This document shows, in pieces, positions 7,971 to 17,493 of a stretch of DNA of 64,000 nucleotides (positions within the stretch are counted from its first letter, which is position 1; each line of letters begins with the position of its first letter). The stretch comes from Pseudotabrizicola sp. GTDB lineage: Bacteria > Pseudomonadota > Alphaproteobacteria > Rhodobacterales > Rhodobacteraceae. The position numbers and the translations under genes are program-made. The notes under the pieces are model-generated. The model worked only from the letters and a program-made list of their open reading frames with translations, had not been told where the DNA came from and ran no database searches. The stretch is taken from positions 1 to 64,000 of the forward strand of contig NZ_JAUXOV010000013.1 in NCBI RefSeq assembly GCF_030684215.1. The letters run 5' to 3'.

Positions 7971-10085
7971 GTGCAGCACCTTATCGAGTTCAACACTGAC
8001 CTTCTGGCTGAGCTTCGTGGAGAGGCAGACGACACAGGCCTTCCGCTCGCTGATCTTGCCTTTGAACGCCTTTGCAGCACGCTTGAGGCAGAGAGTGAAA
8101 TCGAGACCTCGGACCGGTGTTCATACAGAGGTGCTGTGTCAGGCAAGTCACTGCGCATCGATGGTCATGGCGGCGATCCCCGCGATTCTGATGGGATCCT
8201 GAGTGTGATAGTCTGTGAAATTTTCGATACTGATGAGCCGCCAACGCTTAACGCCGCAGACACAAAGAAGCTCTTTGGGCATCTTGTGAATTTTGTGACC
8301 GCTGCCAGAAGGAGCGAATTCCGCGATGGACTTCACATCGAGTCGCAGGAGTTTGGCACCGCAACTATGATCGCAGATGCTTGGTCGTCGGTAACCAAGG
8401 TCAAGCTGATCCTAGTCACGAACGGTGTTTACACGGCCAGAACAGATGCAGTCTTGGCTGGCAAGATTGGCGATGTCCCGGTGACCTACAACATATGGGA
8501 CATCGGCAGGTTGCATCGCGTTGAAACATCCGGATCCAAGGAAAAGATTGTTGTAAAGTTCGCTGAGGAATTTGGAGGCGGCCTTCCTGCACTCTCAGCT
8601 TCTGGGCCAGAGACCAGTTTTCCATCATATCTTGCTGTCATCAGGGGCAATCAACTTGCTGAAATTTACGACAGGTGGGGAACCAGACTTTTAGAGTCGA
8701 ACATCCGCAGTTTCATCCAAGCGCGCCGCAAGTCAGTGAATGAAGGCATCAGGGACACCATTAAGGGCGAGCCCGAAATGTTCTTCAGTTACAATAACGG
8801 GCTGTCTGCAACCGCAGATTCCGTCGAAACCGAGACCGACGGCGCTGGGGTCCGCATTCTCTCCGCAAAGAACCTTCAGATCGTAAATGGCGGACAAACG
8901 ACAGCATCTCTCTACGCTGCACTGAAGCATAGCCCTGAAAATCTCGAACGTGTTCACGTTCAGATGAAGTTGACGGTCGTTCCAGCGGAGACCTCTGAGG
9001 AGATCGTTCCAAACATCTCGAAGTATGCAAACAGCCAGAACAAGGTCAGTGCTGCCGACTTCTTTTCGAACCATCCTTTCCACATGCGCATGGAAAGTTA
9101 CTCCCGTCGCGTTTTTGCGCCACCAGCCCAAGGTGCTACACGGCAAACGAGATGGTTCTATGAAAGGGCACGAGGGCAGTATCAGGTTGAACGTGCAAAC
9201 TTGAGCGGCGCAGACAGAAAACGCTTTGATGCAGAACACCCTAAGTCCCAACTCTTTCAAAAAACTGACCTTGCGAAAATCGAGCTGTCCTTCCAGATGA
9301 AGCCAGACACGGTAAGCAAGGGTGCACAGAAGAACTTTGCTGCCTTTGCGACGGACATTGGGGCGGCATGGTCGGCAAGTGATAAGAAGTATGACGAAAC
9401 TTGGTTCAAGAGACTCGTTGCCAAGGTGATCGTGTTCCGTGCACTCGAAAAGACGATACCCAAACAAGAATGGTATCCGGGTGGCTACCGCGCGAACATC
9501 GTAACCTACGGTATCGCAAAGATTGTCCACGACGCTGAAAAGCTTGGCAAGTTGCTTGATCTCGATCGTGTCTGGAACGAACAGAGAGTTCCAGATGGCA
9601 TGTTGAAAGCAATCCTGTCTGCATGTGAGGCATCTGCTAACGTCATAACGGAACCTGAGAGTGGGATCCGCAACGTGACCGAGTGGGCAAAAAAGCAAGC
9701 TTGCTGGTCATCAGTCTCTAGGCTCGAAATTGACTACATTGAAGGCCTTGATGACCACTTGGTTGCACCGCAAGACGCCAAGTCAGTTGAACGCGATGGA
9801 AAACGTGCAGCTGCAGAAATTTCAGGAATTGAAGCACAGTCAAAGGTTATTGAACTTGGAAGCGCCTTTTGGAACAGACTGCGAGACTGGACTGCCTCAA
9901 ATCGCTCGTTCTCCTTGAAGGACGATGGCATTTTGAAAGCCTGCAGTCAGCAAGAGCGGCGGCTGCCGTCAGAAAAGCAGTGTGTTTTGGCGGTGGATAT
10001 ATTGGCACGTGCTCGCGAAGAGGGTTATCTTGATGACGAAGAAACGCCACGGATAAGAATTTCAGGACGAGCTAGGGCACACTAA
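7971..10085 (+). CDS. AIPR family (abortive infection phage resistance) protein
   Basis: A 704-residue member of the AIPR family, named after an abortive-infection protein. Diagnostic segments are FFSYNNGLSA near residue 270, LQIVNGGQTTASL near 300, SKYANSQNKVSAADF near 350 and a following RRVFAPPAQGATRQTRWFYE. The activity of the family is not firmly known. GTG 7971 is preferred as the start because GAGGAG lies eight bases upstream; the frame is open further back to 7887 but without a ribosome site. The gene converges on the EcoRII-N/SNF2/HNH/GHKL operon, 132 bases between stops. AIPR genes accompany GHKL ATPase and cytosine methyltransferase genes in known defence loci, so it is likely part of this system. 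Confidence 0.85.
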   Translation: MQHLIEFNTDLLAELRGEADDTGLPLADLAFERLCSTLEAESEIETSDRCSYRGAVSGKSLRIDGHGGDPRDSDGILSVIVCEIFDTDEPPTLNAADTKKLFGHLVNFVTAARRSEFRDGLHIESQEFGTATMIADAWSSVTKVKLILVTNGVYTARTDAVLAGKIGDVPVTYNIWDIGRLHRVETSGSKEKIVVKFAEEFGGGLPALSASGPETSFPSYLAVIRGNQLAEIYDRWGTRLLESNIRSFIQARRKSVNEGIRDTIKGEPEMFFSYNNGLSATADSVETETDGAGVRILSAKNLQIVNGGQTTASLYAALKHSPENLERVHVQMKLTVVPAETSEEIVPNISKYANSQNKVSAADFFSNHPFHMRMESYSRRVFAPPAQGATRQTRWFYERARGQYQVERANLSGADRKRFDAEHPKSQLFQKTDLAKIELSFQMKPDTVSKGAQKNFAAFATDIGAAWSASDKKYDETWFKRLVAKVIVFRALEKTIPKQEWYPGGYRANIVTYGIAKIVHDAEKLGKLLDLDRVWNEQRVPDGMLKAILSACEASANVITEPESGIRNVTEWAKKQACWSSVSRLEIDYIEGLDDHLVAPQDAKSVERDGKRAAAEISGIEAQSKVIELGSAFWNRLRDWTASNRSFSLKDDGILKACSQQERRLPSEKQCVLAVDILARAREEGYLDDEETPRIRISGRARAH

Positions 10086-10217
10086 GTTGGCCCACTAAAC
10101 ATCTATGTCCGCTCGTTCGATTGAGTATTCTTGAAACTTTGTTTGACGCGAACCATTTTTAGGCGTTGTCGGGGCAAAATTTAGAACAAATAAGATGGTT
10201 AAATTTATCACTAGGAT

Positions 10218-10661
10218 CTAGTGAACCCTTCTCCATCCCCCAGTTAGCTTGATCCTTACTGGAGCATCATCATCGACGTGAACGTCTTGGGAGACACCAG
10301 CAGGAACCACCCGAATGCTATAATTTTCTTGCCCATCCAACTTTGAGATTTCGAAGGCATCGCCTTCTTGAGCTTTCGCGTCACGCAGGAACTTTGTGAG
10401 GTATGTAATGCGGTATTCGTTCCGCGTCCCATTTAGAGCATGCAGCCTGTTGTTGTAATAGACAAACCGCAGTCGCAAGATCTCACCGTTTGGCGTTTGG
10501 CAGTCGATCCATGCCGAAGGATTCATTACTTTCGCATCAAGCTTCGGAAGGAAAGAAAGAAGTTCGCCGTCCCCTTTCGGCACGAGGATACCGGCCATGT
10601 GGCTCCCTGTCGCCCCGACGTCATTGGCGCTCAGGATTTTGATGAATGTTTTTTTGGTCAT
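10218..10661 (-). CDS. Stand-alone EcoRII-N (B3-like) DNA-binding protein
   Basis: A 147-residue protein made of one domain matching the N-terminal effector-binding domain of restriction enzyme EcoRII, a B3-like fold that reads DNA sequence. Seen are LSANDVGATGSHMAGILVPK at residues 10-29, a FLP-to-NPSAW segment, YYNNRL at 68-73 and GTRNEYRIT at 78-86. The EcoRII catalytic (PD-(D/E)XK) domain is absent, so the protein probably gives sequence recognition to the helicase and nuclease encoded upstream. Its ATG overlaps the SNF2 stop codon (ATGA), indicating translational coupling. It is the last gene of the operon. Confidence 0.85.
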   Translation of the reverse strand: MTKKTFIKILSANDVGATGSHMAGILVPKGDGELLSFLPKLDAKVMNPSAWIDCQTPNGEILRLRFVYYNNRLHALNGTRNEYRITYLTKFLRDAKAQEGDAFEISKLDGQENYSIRVVPAGVSQDVHVDDDAPVRIKLTGGWRRVH

Positions 10662-12478
10662 GGTTTCACCGGAGAAATTTCGAGAGCACGCTTTAGATCT
10701 TCTGCATCTCGGCTTGAGACTGGAACCGTTTCGTTGGCAAGGTCCCGCTTCCAAGCCGAGCGGTCAATCATCACCTCCTCCACAGTATCCTTATAGAACA
10801 GCCGATAGACCGTTACTGGCTCAGTTTGCCCACGACGGTGTGCCCGCGCGCTTGCCTGGGCTTCGAGCGCCGGATTCCAGACTGGTGTGAAGTGGATTAC
10901 CACCGTGGCTGCAGTGATATTCAAACCCGCTCCAGCCGCCTTTGGGTTCAAGATTAAGCATGCAGGTCCCTCATGACGTGAAAAATCGTCTACGATTTGC
11001 TGCCTATCCTCTTGAGCAGTTGAGCCATTTATGGCTCCCCAGAATGTGGCCGGGAATTGCTTGCAAGCTGTGCGGATAAGATCACCAATTCGATTGAACA
11101 ACGCGAAAATGATAACCTTTCTGCCATTCAGGAAGGCCTCACGGAGCAACTCGACCGTCCTATCCAGTTTAGGCGTTAGCAGCGGCAGCTCATCGCGAAC
11201 CTCAATCTTTGCATCTTCCCAGTCGACAGCCGTCGCGTCAGGTATCCTTAGCCAAGGATGCGCACAGACGAGTTGGAGTTGCAGGGTCGCGACCAGTGCG
11301 CCGGCGACTGGATACTTCTCCATCGTCGTCTCTCGCACATCGTTGTAGTGATTTGCCAACGCGGTATCGAGCTCAAGTGGCAAATCAATATCTATCCGCT
11401 CTGGCAGATCAGCGGCAACATCCTTCACGCGTCGCTTCAGAACGATCGGATCAGTCAGCACACCGAGAGCTTGACCAGCTTCCAGCGTGTCAGGGAATTC
11501 GACCTCAAAAACCGTTCGATCACCGAGCATTCCGGGGATAGCAAAATCTGCCAAGGACCAAAGATCCAACAGCGTGTTTTCGACTGGCGTCCCGGTCATA
11601 GGAATTGATCGACGACGCGGGATTGTAACGATCGCCTTTCGCCTATTCGAATGAGGATTTTTGATGGCCTGCGCCTCATCGCAAATGACCCACGACCACT
11701 CAAACGATGAGAAGATTGCGATGTCGTTCACCATCGTCTCATATGTTGTGATCACGACCGATGCCACTTGTAGGTCGCGGTAGATGCCGGCCCGATAGGG
11801 CCCACGATGCACCATCAGCGAGATGCTGGGTGCAAACTTCTGAAACTCCCGCACCCAGTTTGCAATCAAGGTTGTGGGGCAAACGATCAAAGCTGGGGCG
11901 GTTGCCTTCGGAGGATCCATGAGGAGGAGAGCAATGATCTGAAGTGTTTTGCCGAGCCCCATCTCATCTGCAAGGATCAGACCACCCGTTCGAGTGACGG
12001 TTGCCCACATCCATTGAATTCCCCGCGCCTGATACGGGAACAAGTCCGCATTTAGGCCCGCAATCGTCACCTCTGACGGAAGTTGCTCCGCTGCAAACTT
12101 GCCAGAATGAAGAACATCTTGAGCTGCTTCAACGAGGATGCCATCAGGAGGGGTTCTGATTAACTTGATGGCAGTTGCGTAAGAAATGTCACTTGGGTCT
12201 TCATCACCGATCGCCCTTAGGATGACTTGGGGGGCATCAGCAGGTAAGGGGCGCAGCGTTTGTCCGTCGACAACCCAAGCATGACCAACAGTTGGCGCTT
12301 CGAAGATTTTCCGATCGCCGCGCGTTATCCGCACGCCAGCAAGAGTGATGGACAAGCGATCTGAGTGACGCGAAATAACGGCAACTGGATCGACAACCCT
12401 CGATGAAATTTCATATCCAACTGGCTGCACGGCGGCAAGTTCGGTGAAGCTTTCGGGTAAAAGGTGAAGGTCCGTCAT
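10658..12478 (-). CDS. SNF2-family DNA helicase/translocase
   Basis: A 606-residue superfamily 2 ATPase of the SWI2/SNF2 type. Motif I DEMGLGKT lies at 171-178, the DEAQ box (VICDEAQAIKN) near 264-274, and the C-terminal motifs V-VI include GAGLNITAA and ASARAHRRGQTEPV. The first 140 residues are a family-specific N-terminal region. Such proteins translocate on double-stranded DNA and act in several ATP-dependent restriction and defence systems. The gene overlaps the HNH stop codon by ATGA at its start and the EcoRII-N start by ATGA at its end, so the three are translated together. Confidence 0.92.
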   Translation of the reverse strand: MTDLHLLPESFTELAAVQPVGYEISSRVVDPVAVISRHSDRLSITLAGVRITRGDRKIFEAPTVGHAWVVDGQTLRPLPADAPQVILRAIGDEDPSDISYATAIKLIRTPPDGILVEAAQDVLHSGKFAAEQLPSEVTIAGLNADLFPYQARGIQWMWATVTRTGGLILADEMGLGKTLQIIALLLMDPPKATAPALIVCPTTLIANWVREFQKFAPSISLMVHRGPYRAGIYRDLQVASVVITTYETMVNDIAIFSSFEWSWVICDEAQAIKNPHSNRRKAIVTIPRRRSIPMTGTPVENTLLDLWSLADFAIPGMLGDRTVFEVEFPDTLEAGQALGVLTDPIVLKRRVKDVAADLPERIDIDLPLELDTALANHYNDVRETTMEKYPVAGALVATLQLQLVCAHPWLRIPDATAVDWEDAKIEVRDELPLLTPKLDRTVELLREAFLNGRKVIIFALFNRIGDLIRTACKQFPATFWGAINGSTAQEDRQQIVDDFSRHEGPACLILNPKAAGAGLNITAATVVIHFTPVWNPALEAQASARAHRRGQTEPVTVYRLFYKDTVEEVMIDRSAWKRDLANETVPVSSRDAEDLKRALEISPVKP

Positions 12479-13305
12479 CCCCGAGCCTCCCGATGGACTG
12501 AAAGTGCCATCAATTCACGGAGTTCTTCCAGCGACCAAGGAAATGGCTTCCTAGTGTGAGCGGCACGATGACAGTTCGGGCAAAGCGGCACCAGATCAAC
12601 GGCCGGATCATACTCGCGAGGCTTGGTAAGCAATGAAAGCGGATGAAGGTGGTGCACCTCGATGATGCTGCCAGCCGTTCCATACATAGTCTCGGGATGG
12701 AGACCGCAGCATGCACATTTTTCTCCATGCAGCCGAATGCAAAGAAGCCGATTCCTTGGATTTCGTTCCCTGCGTCGGACTGTTGAAAACAGAATGGCAC
12801 CCTCAAGGATGTGCGCGTCATCGTCTGCGTCAATCACATCGTAACCGATCAGTTCTGCCATCGCTGCCATAATGGGAACAATGGCATCGCGGCAGACCTT
12901 GATGAGCGCGTCGTCTTTTTCAAAATTCACTCCGCGCGCAGTCGCGATAATCTTAAAGTCACCACTGGCAACCCGCCAGTCGAAGGGAGATTGGCCAGGA
13001 ATTGATAAGCCAAACGAAGGGTCAATGGATGACAACAAAGCCCGTGCGAGACCCACATCCTCATCGCTTGCGCGCTGGATCTGCCGAACAATCTCTCCAG
13101 AAAATGTCCCAAATGATAGCGTTACCTGATATCCTTTCAATCCAAACGGGCGGAGTTCGGCAACTGGTCCATTCCGAACGTCGAGATCAGAAAACCAAAT
13201 CCGGAGAGCAGTGCGCGTTCCACTTTGGTCAACCGAAATGCCAATCGTAGCACCGGTGCCAAGTTCGAGCTCCTCTCGGATTATGTCCTGCCGCGACGCG
13301 ATCAA
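12475..13305 (-). CDS. HNH endonuclease (McrA-like)
   Basis: A 276-residue protein with a C-terminal HNH nuclease domain: CACCGLHP, then EVHHLHPLS, then DLVPLCPNCHRAAH, giving the paired Cys-x2-Cys zinc ligands and the catalytic HH/N/H residues. The first ~180 residues form an uncharacterised N-terminal region that could bind DNA or partners. The only start giving the full frame is a TTG at 13305, four bases after the GHKL stop codon. It is the best candidate for the DNA-cutting subunit of the operon, replacing the nuclease domain missing from the EcoRII-N protein. Confidence 0.88.
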   Translation of the reverse strand: MIASRQDIIREELELGTGATIGISVDQSGTRTALRIWFSDLDVRNGPVAELRPFGLKGYQVTLSFGTFSGEIVRQIQRASDEDVGLARALLSSIDPSFGLSIPGQSPFDWRVASGDFKIIATARGVNFEKDDALIKVCRDAIVPIMAAMAELIGYDVIDADDDAHILEGAILFSTVRRRERNPRNRLLCIRLHGEKCACCGLHPETMYGTAGSIIEVHHLHPLSLLTKPREYDPAVDLVPLCPNCHRAAHTRKPFPWSLEELRELMALSVHREARG

Positions 13306-13309
13306 TTTA

Positions 13310-14935
13310 CTACTCGCTGTCTTCTGTCAGCTCAGACGGCTCAGGGTCTGGGACGTTTCTCAGAAGCTTCCTAAGGTTCGCAGAGATTTCCGCACGGATG
13401 TCTTCAAAGACTGGCTCTAGCTCCTTGTCGGTGTTGTTCTGTTCTGCCATGGCAAAAGCATAAAGAAGCAGATCCATGCCCTCTACGGCGTAGCCATTAG
13501 CTGCCGCGCGTTGGTAGATCTTTTGATAAAAGTCGTGATGCTTGTTTAGAAGGACGCCCGGCACGTGGTCTGAACTGTTCGGGCTCCGGTAGGCAGGCTC
13601 CCAGAGGTGACCTGATGTGATATCCGTTACGGCCTCAACATAGATCGTATCTGGATTAACGTCGTTCTGAATCGGTGCTCTGATCCTTATTCTTGCACCA
13701 CGATTGTTCGTAAGCTCCACCGTCTGTGTCTTGACGTCTGTGGCGGTAACTTGAGGCTTGGCTGTATTTGATGTCCCAGCAATATTCTTGTTTGAACTCG
13801 TATGATTGACCGTCTCATGGTCGTTCGCATCATCCCGGCTCTCACGTTTATATCTTAACTTTGCTTCCCGATAGATAGGCTGCAAAATTGCTCGCAGGCC
13901 ATCTTCAAGGTCAGGATGAAACAAAATTCGCGATTTCTTTACGTCGATACGAAACGCCTCATCAAGCTCGTGGCCAAAATCGAACTCAATACGAAGGAGT
14001 GAGGTGTGCGGCTCTGGTGAGCCAAACACGTCCATCCAGCCACCGTCTTGGATCAATCTACCTTCTCGGTATACATAAAAGCCCTGAGCTCTATTCGATA
14101 TTCTCGCAAACTCGGATTCTTCCTCCTTCGTCATATCGCGACGATGGGGAATTATCCAAGCCTTCATGCCAGCAACTTCTACCCCGCCATCGAATAGTTC
14201 TACCTCAATCTTTTGTTTGTTTGGTGCAAGGACTTGCTCAGATTTTTGAGGATAGAAAGGATTCCATGCCTTGACACTTTCCCCGTTAATACGGATGACG
14301 ACATTCCGCTCACGTTCGTCCGTTGGGTCAAGAAAGCGGTGGAACACTAATGCAATGTGCTTGCTAAGCGCATTTGCCATTAGCTTCACGGCCTGCTTCT
14401 CCCTTGTTCCGGGGGTATATTCCTTGGACAAAAGGCGATCGCAATTCTCCCAAACGACAAGCGTGCCAGTTGGGCCGCAAAGCTCTTCAAACATTTCAAG
14501 TTGGTCAGAAGTCACATCTTCCGACAGCATTTCCCAAACATTTTCCTTTTCGACGTGATCGAGGTCCCAGGTCAGCTTAGCCAGTGCTTGATCTTCAGAC
14601 TTGCGAGAAATCACGCTGTAGCGCTTGCAAACTGAACTTGACGCTGTCTTGAGGCCGAGCCCGAATTTTCCCAAACTTTTGGCATCAGGACGTCGATCAG
14701 CCCCGTAACGCATAGCATTCCATACACCCAGTCGATCCATTCCATGGCCATCGTCGCCGAAGTGGACGATCTTTCTTCCGTCGTGGAGGACATCAATCGC
14801 GATGTTTATTGTCTCAGCACCGGCAGCGATCGAGTTATCAATGATGTCCGCGGCAGCAGTTTTGACGTTGTAGCCGGTGTCACGGAGGCCATAGATCAGC
14901 CGCCCGGCATTTGGATCATTGATCAGGTCGCTCAT
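13310..14935 (-). CDS. GHKL (MORC/MutL/Hsp90-type) ATPase
   Basis: A 541-residue protein with a GHKL ATP-binding domain: N box AAADIIDNS near residues 28-35, G1 box GDDGHGM at 60-66 and G2 box GKFGLGLKTAS at 89-99. ATG 14935 is preferred to a GTG at 14956 because GAGGAAA precedes it. MORC-like and MutL-like GHKL ATPases are established parts of prokaryotic restriction-type operons, where ATP-driven dimerisation is thought to clamp DNA. It is the first gene of the coupled GHKL-HNH-SNF2-EcoRII-N series and starts 167 bases after the methyltransferase gene ends. A TATAAT on the minus strand at 15011-15016 could be its promoter. Confidence 0.9.
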   Translation of the reverse strand: MSDLINDPNAGRLIYGLRDTGYNVKTAAADIIDNSIAAGAETINIAIDVLHDGRKIVHFGDDGHGMDRLGVWNAMRYGADRRPDAKSLGKFGLGLKTASSSVCKRYSVISRKSEDQALAKLTWDLDHVEKENVWEMLSEDVTSDQLEMFEELCGPTGTLVVWENCDRLLSKEYTPGTREKQAVKLMANALSKHIALVFHRFLDPTDERERNVVIRINGESVKAWNPFYPQKSEQVLAPNKQKIEVELFDGGVEVAGMKAWIIPHRRDMTKEEESEFARISNRAQGFYVYREGRLIQDGGWMDVFGSPEPHTSLLRIEFDFGHELDEAFRIDVKKSRILFHPDLEDGLRAILQPIYREAKLRYKRESRDDANDHETVNHTSSNKNIAGTSNTAKPQVTATDVKTQTVELTNNRGARIRIRAPIQNDVNPDTIYVEAVTDITSGHLWEPAYRSPNSSDHVPGVLLNKHHDFYQKIYQRAAANGYAVEGMDLLLYAFAMAEQNNTDKELEPVFEDIRAEISANLRKLLRNVPDPEPSELTEDSE

Positions 14936-15054
14936 TCTGCTTTCCTCGTTATCCACGTTGGCGTGCGTCTGCTCAGTTCTGCCAAGCTAGGCCCCACACT
15001 TCGATTTTTCATTATAATTGCGCGGGCTTAGCTGGGCGGCAATTAATTTGACGT

Positions 15055-15085
15055 GATGATCCACATGTATTTGATGTGGATCATC
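15055..15085. promoter_or_regulatory. Perfect 12-bp inverted repeat between methyltransferase and GHKL genes
   Basis: The arms GATGATCCACAT and ATGTGGATCATC are perfect complements around a 7-base loop. The element starts 17 bases downstream of the methyltransferase stop codon and about 40 bases upstream of a TATAAT box on the minus strand. There is no T tract after the stem in the minus direction, so it is not a standard terminator. It may be an operator controlling the nuclease operon separately from the methyltransferase, or a transcript-processing hairpin. Confidence 0.55.
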
Positions 15086-15101
15086 GAACAGCCTGTCGGC
15101 C

Positions 15102-16166
15102 TCAAGCGCTCAGCTCATGTCGCGGGCGCAGAGCGACTGTATTGGCAATCCATGGCGCCATAGCGTCTGCAATGGCTATTGCCACCGGGGCTGCGACCGC
15201 ATTGCCGAACTGTCTGTAGGCCTGCGTATCAGAAACTGGAATGATCCATGGCTTGTTTGATCCTGGACGATCGAACCCCATTAGGCGGGCGCATTCGCGC
15301 GGGGTCAGCCTTCTTGGAATACCCCCGTCTTGTGCGAGGAGGATCTCAGATCCATCCTTGTAATAACGTGCGCTCAGTGTGCGCGTAACGCTTTCCGGCG
15401 TGCACATGCCAAAACCAAATCCATTTCCAGCAGCTTTGTGCTTTTGTGCATAGCGCTGCAGGTAGGCCCACAAGTTCGGCGTCAGTGTGTATTTGGGAAG
15501 AACTGTAGCCTGCGGACCGAAGGTGTAGGCCGGCTCCACTGTTTCCGTCCCGTCTTGGGGATGAAGGATGTCTCCCAATATTGGTTTTCGGCCCTCAGGT
15601 TGAATGACGTCATCAAGGGTGAAGTTCATCCGAACATCCTTACGGAAGCCTGCGATGAAGATCCTCTCACGATGCTGCGGAAGCCAGTGCCGAGCGTCAA
15701 TCACACGATAGTCAACGGTGTAGCCAAGTTCATCAAGAGCGTGCCTTATGACCCTGAAGGTATGCCCCTTGTCATGCGACAGGAGGTTTTTGACATTCTC
15801 GAGGAGGAATGCTTTCGGTTTGCGGTAGCGAAGAATCCGGACGACATCGAAAAAGAGGGTGCCTTGGGTTTCGTCGGCAAATCCATGCGCTCGGCCAAGG
15901 GAGTTCTTCTTGCTAACGCCGGCGATCGAAAACGGCTGGCAGGGAAAGCCAGCCAACAGGACGTCATGTCGAGGGATGTCACGCTCATCAATTTTTGTGA
16001 TGTCACCCTCAATCGGATGATCTTCACCAAAGTTGGCCCTATAGGTTTGCTGCGAAAACTTATTCCATTCGCTCGTAAAGACGCAGCGGCCTCCGGCCTG
16101 CTCGAAACCAATCCTGAGGCCGCCAATGCCGGCAAATAAATCAATAAAATCAAATTCTTGAGGCAT
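15102..16166 (-). CDS. DNA cytosine-5 methyltransferase (Dcm/M.EcoRII-like)
   Basis: A 354-residue C5-cytosine methyltransferase. Motif [16 protein letters not shown] starts at residue 9, the catalytic motif [10 protein letters not shown] at 73-80 and motif VI ENVKN at 123-127. Motif [15 protein letters not shown] lies at 164-174 and motif X RQFGNAV near the end. The stretch with [18 protein letters not shown] and SHDKGHTF resembles Dcm and M.EcoRII. That would fit the EcoRII-N protein of the neighbouring operon reading the same or an overlapping site, but the recognition sequence is not deducible here. Likely role: marking self DNA against the GHKL/HNH/SNF2 machinery. Confidence 0.93.
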   Translation of the reverse strand: MPQEFDFIDLFAGIGGLRIGFEQAGGRCVFTSEWNKFSQQTYRANFGEDHPIEGDITKIDERDIPRHDVLLAGFPCQPFSIAGVSKKNSLGRAHGFADETQGTLFFDVVRILRYRKPKAFLLENVKNLLSHDKGHTFRVIRHALDELGYTVDYRVIDARHWLPQHRERIFIAGFRKDVRMNFTLDDVIQPEGRKPILGDILHPQDGTETVEPAYTFGPQATVLPKYTLTPNLWAYLQRYAQKHKAAGNGFGFGMCTPESVTRTLSARYYKDGSEILLAQDGGIPRRLTPRECARLMGFDRPGSNKPWIIPVSDTQAYRQFGNAVAAPVAIAIADAMAPWIANTVALRPRHELSA

Positions 16167-16474
16167 TTCTTTTCTTTCCCAACCGTGTCGCGTCACTCAG
16201 CCCTGATGTCTATCATGCCGCGCCCTTGCGAAAGTCCGAACCGGATTTTCTCACCCGGAAGAAGTGAACCTTCTCACGTGCTGGGATGCGCGACGGTGGT
16301 TGCCTGCAACACTCTAACTATAGGTGGTTGTTCGGTTCAAAGGAAATCAATCGATAGACATAACTGTGGATAACTCTTGCCTTATGGTCACATCTTAGGC
16401 TCGTGCGGACGAGGCTTGGGGGCAGAACGCGTGGCGATGTGAGGCGACCTTAGGCTCGCCCCCCGAGGCTCACA
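16167..16474. other. Intergenic region with probable methyltransferase promoter
   Basis: About 300 bases lie between the GIY-YIG stop codon and the methyltransferase start. No gene is visible. Two minus-strand GTGAGAA copies occur near 16240-16280 and could be part of a regulatory site. The separation suggests that the methyltransferase has its own promoter, as is common for protective methylases. Confidence 0.4.
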
Positions 16475-17377
16475 TCAAGCCAACCCTCGCAGCACCAAAT
16501 TTTCCCGCCCCACGACCGTCTCCAAGATCGAGATCTGCCGCTTGTCCATCCGGTATGCTTCGTCTTCAGGACGGTTCGCCGGCACCAGATTTGCCAGACC
16601 TACCTTCAGGATGTCGCTTGAAACCCCGTTTTCGATAATCGCTTCGACCATGTCAGGCCGCTCTAGGCCTTCCGGCCAGTCGTCTGGGTCGGGGATATGG
16701 GTAAAGCTTCGCGGGATTGTCACTCCATCATCCAGCATCAAGCCGTGCGCGACCGCACTTGCCATCAAGGCAAAACACATCCGCGGGGAGACCTTCGTCG
16801 TGGGTTTCGGACTGACTGATGACAGGTATGGCCGATACTGCCCCAAGGGCTTTATGCATGTGCTTTCCACCATGCCAAAGCTTCGCAAGTAAAGATTGAG
16901 GGCTGCACGCTGGGGGTTTCCGGTGGGGATGCCGGAGAGAGTGTCAGCGTGCCGCTTCTTTGAGATCGGATGCAGGCCGGCTTCTGCCCCCAGTCCAGAC
17001 GCGAGGTTCGTCAATATGCCGCCATCAGGGATGCGTTTATACTTCGCGATCAACGCGGCTTCCCGCATCAAGCATTCGCGCTGCTGATCTTCTGTGTAGG
17101 CACGGTCAATCCGATAGACGACCTGATCACCTTGGCGGTGGATTTTCTTGATGACGTTGCACTTGAGCGGGTTGGATCTTGGGGCCAAGTTCTGGCGCAG
17201 CGCTTCAAGCTCGTGATCCAATATCCTGCGCCCGGACCCCTTGCCAACATAGAAGGGCGTCCCGTTTGGGCGACAGAGCATGTAGGTATACCACCGGGCC
17301 GAGAATGAACGACCCAAGAATTGCGTGGCCTCATCCCGCAAGCCCTCGAAGACAAAGATGTCAGATACTTCGTTCAT
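16475..17377 (-). CDS. GIY-YIG nuclease family protein (LEM-3-like)
   Basis: A 300-residue protein with an N-terminal GIY-YIG nuclease domain: YTYMLCRPNGTPFYVGKGSG around residues 30-49, RR just after it, and a helix with REAALIAKY carrying the expected catalytic Glu. The last ~170 residues are an uncharacterised domain. ATG 17377 is preferred because GGATGGGG lies just upstream. It follows the pseudo-methyltransferase gene by 116 bases on the same strand, so the two probably form an operon in which this is the cutting subunit. Confidence 0.8.
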   Translation of the reverse strand: MNEVSDIFVFEGLRDEATQFLGRSFSARWYTYMLCRPNGTPFYVGKGSGRRILDHELEALRQNLAPRSNPLKCNVIKKIHRQGDQVVYRIDRAYTEDQQRECLMREAALIAKYKRIPDGGILTNLASGLGAEAGLHPISKKRHADTLSGIPTGNPQRAALNLYLRSFGMVESTCIKPLGQYRPYLSSVSPKPTTKVSPRMCFALMASAVAHGLMLDDGVTIPRSFTHIPDPDDWPEGLERPDMVEAIIENGVSSDILKVGLANLVPANRPEDEAYRMDKRQISILETVVGRENLVLRGLA

Positions 17378-17493
17378 AAGCCCCATCCAGAGATTTTGAA
17401 CGTCGTTACTCTGCAAGTTTGGCAAAAGGTTGACGCAAGGTCGCCTCAACCCTTGGGCTTGGATGTCACAACGCAATAGGACAGCCTTTCAGC

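Noticed and set aside
8733-9698. 321-aa minus-strand frame
   Set aside because: It is antisense to the AIPR gene, Cys/Arg/Leu-rich without domain features, a typical shadow frame.
7971-16166. DISARM, BREX or Zorya system
   Set aside because: The marker genes (DUF1998 helicase, PLD protein, PglZ, BrxC, ZorAB motor) are absent; only the SNF2 helicase and a methyltransferase overlap in function.
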